From Neobacillus cucumis (GTDB taxonomy: Bacteria > Bacillota > Bacilli > Bacillales > Cytobacillaceae): a stretch of 64,000 bases of DNA. This document shows, piece by piece, positions 1-7,150 of the stretch. Position 1 is the stretch's first letter; the number at the start of each line of letters is the position of its first letter. The notes under the pieces were generated by a model. It saw nothing but the letters and a program-made list of their open reading frames with translations. It searched no databases and was not told where the DNA came from. The position numbers and the translations under genes are program-made. The stretch covers positions 1 to 64,000 of the forward strand of contig NZ_PGVE01000083.1 in assembly GCF_002860255.1 (NCBI RefSeq), given 5' to 3'.

Positions 1-20
1 AGAGTAGGACGTTGCCAGGC
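1..20 (+). rRNA. rrf: 5S rRNA, 3' end only
   Basis: The first 20 bases match the conserved 3' end of Bacillus 5S rRNA (GAGAGTAGGAC then GTTGCCAGGC), placed 7 nt before the first tRNA. The rest of the rRNA operon lies to the left of the window. Identification is from recall of the conserved 3' terminus and from the rRNA-then-tRNA layout typical of Bacillus. Confidence 0.85.
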
Positions 21-27
21 TTTATAT

Positions 28-103
28 GGAGGATTAGCTCAGCTGGGAGAGCATCTGCCTTACAAGCAGAGGGTCGGCGGTTCGATCCCGTCATCCTCCA
101 CCA
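28..103 (+). tRNA. tRNA-Val (TAC)
   Basis: A complete cloverleaf with encoded CCA. The anticodon loop reads CTTACAA, giving anticodon TAC. First of 21 tRNAs in one cluster directly behind 5S rRNA; the order matches that recalled for B. subtilis trnB. Confidence 0.97.
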
Positions 104-141
104 TCATTTTTTCACAATAGTGAAATTAATCTTCAATATAC

Positions 142-214
<73 letters not shown>

Positions 215-228
215 CCTTTTCATTGTAC

Positions 229-254
229 GAGCCATTAGCTCAGTCGGTAGAGCA
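229..254 (+). pseudogene. Duplicated 5' third of tRNA-Lys
   Basis: These 26 bases are identical to the first 26 of the intact tRNA-Lys at 374 and stop at the end of the D-arm (GGTAGAGCA). The sequence then runs into an unrelated insert instead of the anticodon arm. It cannot make a tRNA. It forms the left boundary of the insert described at 229-373. Confidence 0.9.
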
Positions 255-373
255 ACGAGCAACACTTCGATGAATTGACTGCGAGTTGTACACGTCGAGC
301 CGCTTCTTGAATAAGCTTTCTGAGGCGGGGACATCTGACAATGTAATCTTGTTGTAGGGTACTAATTTAGTTT
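229..373 (+). repeat. tRNA-associated insert, Lys copy (145-bp unit)
   Basis: The unit is a 26-bp copy of the tRNA-Lys 5' end plus 119 bp of non-tRNA sequence, followed by the complete tRNA-Lys. Its core (about 250-345) aligns without gaps to the two inserts before tRNA-fMet: the shared blocks include GAGCAACGAGC, CTGCGAGTTGTAC, ATAAGC and GGGGACA. An outer stem can form between 291-296 and 324-329; relative to the fMet copy one pair changes from A-T to G-C and one from T-A to T-G, with one A/G mismatch. No open reading frame of note. I do not recognise the family. Confidence 0.8.
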
Positions 374-449
374 GAGCCATTAGCTCAGTCGGTAGAGCAT
401 CTGACTTTTAATCAGAGGGTCGAAGGTTCGAGTCCTTCATGGCTCACCA
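374..449 (+). tRNA. tRNA-Lys (TTT)
   Basis: Complete cloverleaf with encoded CCA and anticodon loop CTTTTAA (TTT). It lies immediately right of an insert bounded by a second copy of its own first 26 bases. Confidence 0.97.
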
Positions 450-450
450 T

Positions 451-476
451 AGTTTTTTGCGCTAGCAAAATAACTT
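451..476 (+). repeat. Inter-tRNA spacer hairpin, copy 1
   Basis: The spacer AGTTTTTTGC-GCTA-GCAAAATAACT folds into a near-perfect 10-11 bp hairpin. The same 26 bases recur at 571-596, and again with a changed loop at 2234-2259. Diverged relatives lie around 775-800 and 803-826. It separates tRNAs and lacks a following T-run, so it is more likely a processing or stabilising hairpin than a terminator. Confidence 0.7.
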
Positions 477-484
477 TCAAATAT

Positions 485-569
485 GCGGGTGTGGCGGAAT
501 TGGCAGACGCACCAGACTTAGGATCTGGCGCCGCAAGGCGTGGGGGTTCGACTCCCTTCACCCGCACCA
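485..569 (+). tRNA. tRNA-Leu (TAG)
   Basis: 85-nt class II tRNA with a long variable arm and encoded CCA. The anticodon loop CTTAGGA gives TAG. Confidence 0.96.
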
Positions 570-570
570 T

Positions 571-596
571 AGTTTTTTGCGCTAGCAAAATAACTT
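571..596 (+). repeat. Inter-tRNA spacer hairpin, copy 2
   Basis: Identical over 26 bases to the spacer at 451-476, between tRNA-Leu and tRNA-Gly. Confidence 0.7.
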
Positions 597-605
597 ACCA
601 TATAT

Positions 606-680
606 GCGGAAGTAGTTCAGTGGTAGAACACCACCTTGCCAAGGTGGGGGTCGCGGGTTCGAATCCCGTCTTCCGCTCCA
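606..680 (+). tRNA. tRNA-Gly (GCC)
   Basis: 75-nt cloverleaf with encoded CCA. The anticodon loop TTGCCAA gives GCC. Confidence 0.97.
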
Positions 681-685
681 AAAGT

Positions 686-774
686 GCCGGGGTGGCGGAA
701 CTGGCAGACGCACAGGACTTAAAATCCTGCGGTAGGTGACTACCGTACCGGTTCGATTCCGGTCCTCGGCACCA
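686..774 (+). tRNA. tRNA-Leu (TAA)
   Basis: 89-nt class II tRNA with a long variable arm and encoded CCA. The anticodon loop CTTAAAA gives TAA. Confidence 0.96.
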
Positions 775-834
775 AGTTTTTTTACGAAGTAAAATAAACA
801 ATTTTTGCACTAGCGAAATAACAAACAATTTTAT

Positions 835-911
<77 letters not shown>

Positions 912-918
912 TATTTTA

Positions 919-995
919 CGGGAAGTAGCTCAGCTTGGTAGAGCACTTGGTTTGGGACCAAGGGGTCGCAGGTTCGAATCCTGTCTTCCCGACCA
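919..995 (+). tRNA. tRNA-Pro (TGG)
   Basis: 77-nt cloverleaf with encoded CCA. The anticodon loop TTTGGGA gives TGG. Confidence 0.96.
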
Positions 996-1014
996 TGAAC
1001 TACTTATACAATAT

Positions 1015-1090
1015 GGGGTCTTAGCTCAGCTGGGAGAGCGCCTGCTTTGCACGCAGGAGGTCAGGGGTTCGATCCCCCTAGACTCCACCA
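1015..1090 (+). tRNA. tRNA-Ala (TGC)
   Basis: 76-nt cloverleaf with encoded CCA. The anticodon loop TTTGCAC gives TGC. Confidence 0.97.
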
Positions 1091-1106
1091 ATTTAAATTG
1101 TAAAAT

Positions 1107-1183
1107 GGCGGTGTAGCTCAGCTGGCTAGAGCGTACGGTTCATACCCGTAAGGTCGGGGGTTCGATCCCCTCCGCCGCTACCA
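1107..1183 (+). tRNA. tRNA-Met (CAT), elongator
   Basis: 77-nt cloverleaf with encoded CCA and anticodon CAT. The acceptor stem is fully paired from G1, unlike the initiator at 1725, and it occupies the elongator-Met position of the trnB order. Confidence 0.92.
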
Positions 1184-1208
1184 GTTATAATGATAAATAC
1201 TTTAACTT

Positions 1209-1285
1209 GGACCTTTAGCTCAGCTGGTTAGAGCAGACGGCTCATAACCGTCCGGTCGTAGGTTCGAGTCCTACAAGGTCCACCA
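1209..1285 (+). tRNA. tRNA-Ile2 (CAT, lysidine type)
   Basis: 77-nt cloverleaf with encoded CCA. Although the anticodon is CAT, the body starting GGACCTTTAGCTCAG matches my recall of the B. subtilis Ile2 tRNA, whose C34 is changed to lysidine by TilS. Its position after elongator Met also fits trnB. Confidence 0.85.
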
Positions 1286-1302
1286 GTAGCTTAATATTGT
1301 AT

Positions 1303-1395
1303 GGAGGAATACCCAAGTCCGGCTGAAGGGATCGGTCTTGAAAACCGACAGGCGGGTTAAACCGCGCGGGGGTTCGAATCCCTCTTCCTCCGCCA
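1303..1395 (+). tRNA. tRNA-Ser (TGA)
   Basis: 93-nt class II tRNA with a long variable arm and encoded CCA. The anticodon loop CTTGAAA gives TGA. Confidence 0.96.
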
Positions 1396-1440
1396 TATTA
1401 TCTCATTGGATTAATATCCAAACTTAATACTTTTTATTAT

Positions 1441-1582
1441 CGCGGGGTGGAGCAACGAGCGTTGCTACAATGAATAATCTGCGAGTTGTACCCATCGAGC
1501 TTCTGCTTGGATAAGCATACTGAGATGGGGACAGTCAGTAACAAAACATGGAGCATACTCCAAACTTTATACCTTTTATTAT
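1441..1582 (+). repeat. tRNA-associated insert, fMet copy 1 (142-bp unit)
   Basis: The unit begins with the first 14 bases of tRNA-fMet (CGCGGGGTGGAGCA) and then diverges into an insert related to the one at tRNA-Lys. It differs from the next unit (1583-1724) at a single base. Visible structure: a hairpin AGCAAC-GAGC-GTTGCT at 1451-1466, an outer stem CCCATC/GATGGG (1491-1496 with 1524-1529) around TGCTT-GGAT-AAGCA, and a small GGAG-CATA-CTCC hairpin. The 23 bases before the unit are nearly the same as its last 23, so the duplicated boundary is about 37 bp rather than 14. Confidence 0.85.
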
Positions 1583-1724
1583 CGCGGGGTGGAGCAACGA
1601 GCGTTGCTACAATGAATAATCTGCGAGTTGTACCCATCGAGCTTCTGCTTGGATAAGCATACTGAGATGGGGACAGTCAGTAACAAAACATGGAGCATAC
1701 TCCAAACTTTATATCTTTTATTAT
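1583..1724 (+). repeat. tRNA-associated insert, fMet copy 2 (142-bp unit)
   Basis: Direct tandem repeat of 1441-1582 with one substitution near its 3' end (TATACC becomes TATATC). It again starts with the 14-base 5' end of tRNA-fMet and ends exactly where the intact tRNA-fMet begins. Confidence 0.87.
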
Positions 1725-1798
<74 letters not shown>

Positions 1799-1801
1799 TC
1801 C

Positions 1802-1878
1802 GGTCTGGTAGTTCAGTTGGTTAGAATGCCTGCCTGTCACGCAGGAGGTCGCGGGTTCGAGTCCCGTCCAGACCGCCA
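1802..1878 (+). tRNA. tRNA-Asp (GTC)
   Basis: 77-nt cloverleaf with encoded CCA. The anticodon loop CTGTCAC gives GTC. Only 3 nt separate it from tRNA-fMet. Confidence 0.96.
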
Positions 1879-1884
1879 TATGTT

Positions 1885-1960
1885 GGCTCAGTAGCTCAGT
1901 CGGTAGAGCAAAGGACTGAAAATCCTTGTGTCGGCGGTTCGATTCCGTCCTGAGCCACCA
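1885..1960 (+). tRNA. tRNA-Phe (GAA)
   Basis: 76-nt cloverleaf with encoded CCA. The anticodon loop CTGAAAA gives GAA. Confidence 0.97.
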
Positions 1961-1984
1961 TCAATTTGATAATTTAATATGTAT

Positions 1985-2061
1985 GGCGGTTGTGGCGAAG
2001 TGGTTAACGCATCGGATTGTGGTTCCGACATTCGTGGGTTCGATTCCCATCAGCCGCCCCA
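1985..2061 (+). tRNA. tRNA-His (GTG)
   Basis: 77 nt including the extra 5' G (G-1) opposite C73 that is diagnostic of tRNA-His. Anticodon GTG; CCA is encoded. Confidence 0.95.
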
Positions 2062-2075
2062 TTTTTAAAAAATTT

Positions 2076-2149
2076 GCGGGTGTAGTTTACTGGTAAAACC
2101 TCAGCCTTCCAAGCTGATGTAGTGGGTTCGATTCCCATCACCCGCTCCA
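2076..2149 (+). tRNA. tRNA-Gly (TCC)
   Basis: 74-nt cloverleaf with encoded CCA. The anticodon loop CTTCCAA gives TCC. Confidence 0.96.
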
Positions 2150-2155
2150 AATTAT

Positions 2156-2232
<77 letters not shown>

Positions 2233-2233
2233 T

Positions 2234-2259
2234 AGTTTTTTGCGAAAGCAAAATAACTT
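2234..2259 (+). repeat. Inter-tRNA spacer hairpin, copy 3
   Basis: Same stem as 451-476 and 571-596 but with loop GAAA in place of GCTA, between tRNA-Ile and tRNA-Asn. Confidence 0.65.
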
Positions 2260-2267
2260 ACAATTGT

Positions 2268-2342
2268 TCCGCAGTAGCTCAGTGGTAGAGCTATCGGCTG
2301 TTAACCGATCGGTCGTAGGTTCGAGTCCTACCTGCGGAGCCA
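2268..2342 (+). tRNA. tRNA-Asn (GTT)
   Basis: 75-nt cloverleaf with encoded CCA. The anticodon loop CTGTTAA gives GTT. Confidence 0.96.
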
Positions 2343-2353
2343 TTTTATTTTAT

Positions 2354-2444
2354 GGGGAAGTACTCAAGTGGCTGAAGAGGCGCCCCTGCTAAGGGTGTAG
2401 GTCGGGTAACCGGCGCGAGGGTTCAAATCCCTCCTTCTCCGCCA
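2354..2444 (+). tRNA. tRNA-Ser (GCT)
   Basis: 91-nt class II tRNA with a long variable arm and encoded CCA. The anticodon loop CTGCTAA gives GCT; the acceptor stem holds one G-T wobble. Confidence 0.95.
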
Positions 2445-2453
2445 TAAAATAAA

Positions 2454-2525
2454 GGCCCCTTGGTCAAGCGGTTAAGACACCGCCCTTTCACGGCGGTAAC
2501 ACGGGTTCGAATCCCGTAGGGGTCA
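2454..2525 (+). tRNA. tRNA-Glu (TTC)
   Basis: 72-nt body with anticodon loop CTTTCAC (TTC). CCA is not encoded. Last tRNA of the cluster, followed within 6 nt by a terminator. Confidence 0.95.
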
Positions 2526-2530
2526 TATAA

Positions 2531-2562
2531 AAAAACTGATAACAATTGTTATCAGTTTTTTT
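2531..2562 (+). terminator. Terminator of the rRNA-tRNA operon
   Basis: A perfect 15-bp inverted repeat (AAAAACTGATAACAA and its complement) ending in a run of seven T. It directly follows the last tRNA. Confidence 0.93.
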
Positions 2563-3036
2563 GCGTTTTTTCTTATAAATACTTTAAAAATCCCCAGTTG
2601 TCTAAGAAAATAATGGACTGGCTTTTGAAACCTATCCTGACTCCTTTTGTACCATTATATAGGGCTTATGAACCACTTTTTCCTCAGAATTCATTATTTT
2701 AATATAATTTAATATAAACTCCAATTCGTTAGGAAACATTGATACCGTTTACATTTACCGATTTTTACTTAAATTTTTTACTATGGTTTTTATTATTGAA
2801 AAAATAGCTTTTTAACGCTTATCTTTTAAAAAAATTTTAAAAAAGATACTAGATTATTGTCGAATAGTGAAGGGAAATTTGATGTTTAGTGTCGTATGAT
2901 GTCGGGTATTGATATTTTGTGATGGTATAAATCGAATATTGTCAGAAAAGATAAAAAAGTTTTACGAGGCATATGCACCATTTGCACTTATAATTGGTCA
3001 ATGAACATACATATTTTCAATGAGATGAGGAGAGCC
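2563..3036. other. AT-rich region upstream of glgB
   Basis: About 470 bp with no credible gene on either strand. It contains a cre-like site at 2740-2753 and a TATAAT hexamer at 2989-2994 that could be the glgB -10 element, although I see no convincing -35 partner. A start point near 3001 would fit translation starting at 3037. Confidence 0.5.
2740..2753 (+). promoter_or_regulatory. cre-like (CcpA) site upstream of glgB
   Basis: TGATACCGTTTACA matches the catabolite-response consensus TGWAANCGNTNWCA with one mismatch. It lies about 250 bp before the possible glgB -10 element, so it may serve an unseen upstream promoter, or be chance in AT-rich DNA. Confidence 0.35.
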
Positions 3037-4977
3037 ATGACGGTGAATACACTATTTCCGACAGATTATCAGCTGCATTTGTTTCATGAAGGCAGCTTCT
3101 TCCAGAGTCATCAGCTTTTTGGCGCTCATATCTTTAAAGATTCCGATAAAGTCTATACACGATTTTGCGTCTGGGCTCCTAATGCCGTTAAGGTCCGGCT
3201 CACGGGAAATTTTAATAACTGGAATGGTGAAGGATATGAACTGCAAAAGGTAAACGATGAAGGAGTCTGGATTGTTGTTATTAATCAAAATCTAGAAGGC
3301 TGCATTTATAAGTATGAGATTATTACTTCTACAGGTGAAAAGCTCCTTAAAGCTGACCCGTTTGCATTCTTTTCAGAATTAAGGCCCCACACCGCTTCCA
3401 TTGTATATTCCTTAAAAGAATATGATTGGCAGGATAGTCACTGGCTGAGTCGTAAAGAAAAAAAGAATGTTTTATCGGATCCAGCAATTATTTATGAAGT
3501 CCACGCAGGATCGTGGAAGAAAAAAGAGGATGGCAGTTACTTAACTTACAAGGAACTAGCAGCAGAACTTATCCCTTATGTAATAGAGCATGGGTTTACC
3601 CACATAGAATTATTGCCACTCATCGAGCACCCGCTTGATGCCTCATGGGGCTATCAGGGAACAGGGTATTTCTCTTTAACTTCAAGATATGGGACCCCTG
3701 ATGACTTTAGATACTTTGTGGACCAGTGCCATCAGCAGGGAATCGGTGTCATTCTCGATTGGGTACCAGGACATTTTTGCAAAGATGCCCACGGACTTTA
3801 TCGATTTGATGGCACACATATTTACTCATACAGCACGGAGTATGATAGAGAAAATGCAGTATGGGGAACAGCTAATTTTGATTTAGGAAAAGGAGAAGTC
3901 CAAAGCTTCCTAATTTCAAATGCTTTATTTTGGATCGATTACTTCCATATTGATGGTTTTCGTATGGATGCCGTCGCAAATATCATTTATTGGCCAGATA
4001 CCACTTACGGAAAGAGAGAAAATCCCTTTGGAATTAATTTCTTAAAAAAATTGAATAAAGAAGTACATGATTTCGATCCTCATTTTCTTATGATTGGGGA
4101 AGACTCTACGGAATATCCTCAAGTAACAGCGCCAGTACACTACGGCGGTCTAGGATTTGACTACAAATGGAATATGGGCTGGATGAATGACATGCTTACA
4201 TATATGGAAACTCCGCCTTATTTCAGATCAAAGGTCCATTCAAAGGTAACGTTTTCACTGTTATATGCTTTTTCTGAGAACTTTATGCTCCCATTTTCAC
4301 ATGATGAAGTGGTTCATGGGAAAAAATCACTGCTAGACAAAATGCCTGGAGAGTATTGGGAAAAGTTTGCCCAGCTGAGGCTGCTGCTTGGCTATATGTT
4401 TGCCCATCCTGGAAAAAAATTATTATTCATGGGATTTGAATTAGGCCAATTTGCGGAGTGGAAGGACAAAGAACAACTCGATTGGAATTTACTGGATTAT
4501 GACATGCACCGCAAATTAAACTCATATGTAAAAGTATTAACTAAATTATATAAACGTTCAAAGGCACTATATGAATTAGACCATTTGCAAGAAGGTTTTG
4601 AATGGATTGATGTTAACAACAGTTCCCAATCTGTTTTTTCCTTTATAAGAAAAGGAAAAAAGGAAGAAGATATCCTGATTATCGTCTGCAACTTTACGGG
4701 TGTAGAGTATCCAATTTATAAAATTGGCGCGCCCAAAGCAGGCGAATATCGTGAAATTTTTAATAGTGATTACCTCGAGTTCGGTGGGGCGGGATTGATG
4801 AATAAGAAGACCATTTTAGCATCTGAAGAGCCTTATCATGGTCAGCCGTTTTCATTCGAGATTACGATTCCCCCGTTCGGGTTTCAAATTATTAGGCCAG
4901 TTAAAAAGCGGAAGGAGAGAAAAGGTAATGGTAAAGAAAAAGTGCGTAGCCATGCTGTTAGCAGGAGGGAAAGGTAG
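3037..4977 (+). CDS. glgB: 1,4-alpha-glucan branching enzyme GlgB
   Basis: Makes alpha-1,6 branches in glycogen. The start at 3037 (MTVNTLF) is preferred over 3001 because GAGGAGAG precedes it. The protein is 646 aa, slightly longer than B. subtilis GlgB (627 aa as recalled). An N-terminal CBM48-type domain covers about residues 15-115, followed by a GH13 barrel. Catalytic residues are visible as D311 in GFRMDAV (nucleophile), E355 in IGED (acid) and H422-D423 in FSHDEVVHGK. The basic C-terminal tail (KKRKERKGNGKEK) overlaps glgC by 50 bp, so translation of the two is probably coupled. First gene of glgBCDAP. Confidence 0.97.
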   Translation: MTVNTLFPTDYQLHLFHEGSFFQSHQLFGAHIFKDSDKVYTRFCVWAPNAVKVRLTGNFNNWNGEGYELQKVNDEGVWIVVINQNLEGCIYKYEIITSTGEKLLKADPFAFFSELRPHTASIVYSLKEYDWQDSHWLSRKEKKNVLSDPAIIYEVHAGSWKKKEDGSYLTYKELAAELIPYVIEHGFTHIELLPLIEHPLDASWGYQGTGYFSLTSRYGTPDDFRYFVDQCHQQGIGVILDWVPGHFCKDAHGLYRFDGTHIYSYSTEYDRENAVWGTANFDLGKGEVQSFLISNALFWIDYFHIDGFRMDAVANIIYWPDTTYGKRENPFGINFLKKLNKEVHDFDPHFLMIGEDSTEYPQVTAPVHYGGLGFDYKWNMGWMNDMLTYMETPPYFRSKVHSKVTFSLLYAFSENFMLPFSHDEVVHGKKSLLDKMPGEYWEKFAQLRLLLGYMFAHPGKKLLFMGFELGQFAEWKDKEQLDWNLLDYDMHRKLNSYVKVLTKLYKRSKALYELDHLQEGFEWIDVNNSSQSVFSFIRKGKKEEDILIIVCNFTGVEYPIYKIGAPKAGEYREIFNSDYLEFGGAGLMNKKTILASEEPYHGQPFSFEITIPPFGFQIIRPVKKRKERKGNGKEKVRSHAVSRRER

Positions 4978-6073
4978 CAGACTGAACTCACTAACAAAAG
5001 AACTAGCAAAGCCTGCTGTACCTTTTGGGGGGAAATACCGAATTATCGACTTTACATTAAGCAATTGTGCCAATTCTGGCATTGACACTGTTGGGGTTTT
5101 AACCCAATACCAACCGCTTTTATTAAATTCTTATATTGGGATAGGCAGCGCCTGGGACCTTGATCGCAAAGACGGTGGTGTAACAGTTCTGCCTCCATAT
5201 GCCGAGTCTTCAGAGGTTAAATGGTATACCGGAACCGCTAGTGCCATTTTTCAAAATTTAAATTATTTAAAGCAATACCAGCCGGAATACGTTTTAATCC
5301 TTTCAGGTGACCATATTTATAAAATGAACTATGAAAGTATGCTTGACTACCATATCGAAAAAAGGGCTGATGCTACGATTTCCTTAATAGAGGTTCCATG
5401 GGCTGAAGCGAGCCGTTTTGGTATTATGAATACCAACGAAGAAATGAGAATTACGGAATTTGAAGAAAAGCCAATCAATCCAAAAAATAACCTAGCCTCC
5501 ATGGGTATTTATATTTTTAACTGGAATATACTGAAGGAATATTTAGAGATGGATGACCGCGAACCAAATTCCAGTCATGATTTTGGGAAAGACATCATCC
5601 CGATGCTCTTAGATGAACATAAAAAATTGTATGCTTATCCGTTTAAAGGTTACTGGAAGGACGTTGGTACTGTACAAAGTTTGTGGGAAGCCAATATGGA
5701 TCTACTAGGAGAAGATTGTGAATTGGATTTATTCGATAATGATTGGAGAATCTATTCTGTTAACCCGAACCAGCCTCCGCAATATATCTCTCCAGATGCT
5801 ATTGTAAGAGAGTCCCTGATAAATGAGGGCTGTACAATTGAAGGAAATATAGATAAATCTGTGTTATTCCAAGGCGTAACAGTAGGGAAAAACTCTATTA
5901 TTAAAGAGTCCGTCATTATGCCTGATGCTGATATTGGTAATAATTGTTTAATAGAAAAAGCAATTATACCTGGAGATGTTAAAATACCGGACGGGACAGT
6001 GATTCGCTCCTTGGATGATGAGATCATACTCGTAACTGAAGAAATGTTAAACGAACTTTATCCAGCAATATAG
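4928..6073 (+). CDS. glgC: Glucose-1-phosphate adenylyltransferase, catalytic subunit GlgC
   Basis: Makes ADP-glucose from ATP and glucose-1-phosphate, the committed step of glycogen synthesis. The start MVKKKCVAMLL at 4928 follows AAGGAG at a 10-nt spacing; an upstream in-frame ATG at 4838 lies deep inside glgB and has no such site. 381 aa: a nucleotidyltransferase domain beginning with the intact loop LLAGGKGSRL, FGGKYRIIDFTLSN, the LSGDHIYKM segment and FEEKP, then a C-terminal left-handed beta-helix from about residue 290. It overlaps glgB and is followed 45 bp later by glgD, its expected partner. Confidence 0.97.
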   Translation: MVKKKCVAMLLAGGKGSRLNSLTKELAKPAVPFGGKYRIIDFTLSNCANSGIDTVGVLTQYQPLLLNSYIGIGSAWDLDRKDGGVTVLPPYAESSEVKWYTGTASAIFQNLNYLKQYQPEYVLILSGDHIYKMNYESMLDYHIEKRADATISLIEVPWAEASRFGIMNTNEEMRITEFEEKPINPKNNLASMGIYIFNWNILKEYLEMDDREPNSSHDFGKDIIPMLLDEHKKLYAYPFKGYWKDVGTVQSLWEANMDLLGEDCELDLFDNDWRIYSVNPNQPPQYISPDAIVRESLINEGCTIEGNIDKSVLFQGVTVGKNSIIKESVIMPDADIGNNCLIEKAIIPGDVKIPDGTVIRSLDDEIILVTEEMLNELYPAI

Positions 6074-6118
6074 AAAAAAGGATGGATATTTAAATAGAAA
6101 AGCAGGAGGGAATATGGA

Positions 6119-7150
6119 GTGAAAAGAAAGTTATTAGGTGTTATTGATGCTACAATCTACCACGAAGATTTAGAGGATTTACTGGTTCACCGCCCACTCG
6201 CAGCACTGCCATTTGGAGGCCGCTACCGTATTATTGATTTTGTTCTTTCCAATATGGTTAACTCAGGAATTCGCAGTGTGGCGATTTTTCCAAAGATGCA
6301 ATACCGTTCCCTCATGGATCATTTAGGTTCGGGGAAAAACTGGGATTTGAATCGCAAAAGAGATGGTCTTTTCTTCTTCCCATCCCCGATTGTTGATAGT
6401 GATGAAAATAAAGTTGGATCGTTCGAACATTTTGCTGCTAATATCGATTATTTTTACCGAAGCACACAGGAGTATGCCATTATCTCAAACTGTAATACCA
6501 TTAGTAATATGGAATTCCGACCAATTTTAGAATGGCACAATGAGGCAAAGTGCGATATTACAGAAATCCGTCACCAGGACGGACGTTCAATGGAAATGTA
6601 TTTAATTAAAACATCGCTGCTTATCAATTTGATAGAAACAAGACATGAGACAGGTTACACCTGTATGAAGGATGTTGTTACTGATCTTTCTGAAAAGTAT
6701 TCGATTTGTCATTACGAATATAAGGGGTATGCCGTAATAATAGATTCAATAGACAGCTATTTCTCTACCAGTATGAAATTGCTCGATCCACAAATATGGA
6801 AGCAATTATTCTTAAAAGACCAGCCGATTATTACAAAGGTTAAGGACGAACCACCAACTAAGTATATCAAAGAGTCCATTGTCAAAAATGCAATGATAGC
6901 AAACGGATGTCATATTAGTGGGACAGTTGAAAACAGTATTGTTGCTCGAGGAGTAAAGATTGGCAAAGGTGCAGTGATAAAGAACTGTATTATTATGCAA
7001 AAGTGTCAAATCGAGGAAAACTGTCATTTAGATTCCGTTATTTTAGATAAGGATGTAAGGGTAGAAGCAGGTACATATTTAGTAGGTACAGCACATGCCC
7101 CATACGTTATTCGTAAAGGAACGAAACAAGGAGCGCTGATGAACTCGTGA
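6119..7150 (+). CDS. glgD: GlgD, non-catalytic ADP-glucose pyrophosphorylase subunit
   Basis: A GlgC paralogue of 343 aa, the length recalled for B. subtilis GlgD. It keeps FGGRYRIIDFVLSNMVNSG and the C-terminal hexapeptide repeats. The GGxGxRL nucleotide loop present in GlgC is replaced by a short divergent N-terminus (GVIDATIYHEDLEDL), so it is best read as the regulatory partner in a GlgC/GlgD heterotetramer. The start is GTG at 6119 with AGGAGGG 9 nt upstream; the nearby ATG at 6114 hits a stop two codons later. Its last bases overlap glgA in a GTGA arrangement. Confidence 0.96.
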   Translation: MKRKLLGVIDATIYHEDLEDLLVHRPLAALPFGGRYRIIDFVLSNMVNSGIRSVAIFPKMQYRSLMDHLGSGKNWDLNRKRDGLFFFPSPIVDSDENKVGSFEHFAANIDYFYRSTQEYAIISNCNTISNMEFRPILEWHNEAKCDITEIRHQDGRSMEMYLIKTSLLINLIETRHETGYTCMKDVVTDLSEKYSICHYEYKGYAVIIDSIDSYFSTSMKLLDPQIWKQLFLKDQPIITKVKDEPPTKYIKESIVKNAMIANGCHISGTVENSIVARGVKIGKGAVIKNCIIMQKCQIEENCHLDSVILDKDVRVEAGTYLVGTAHAPYVIRKGTKQGALMNS

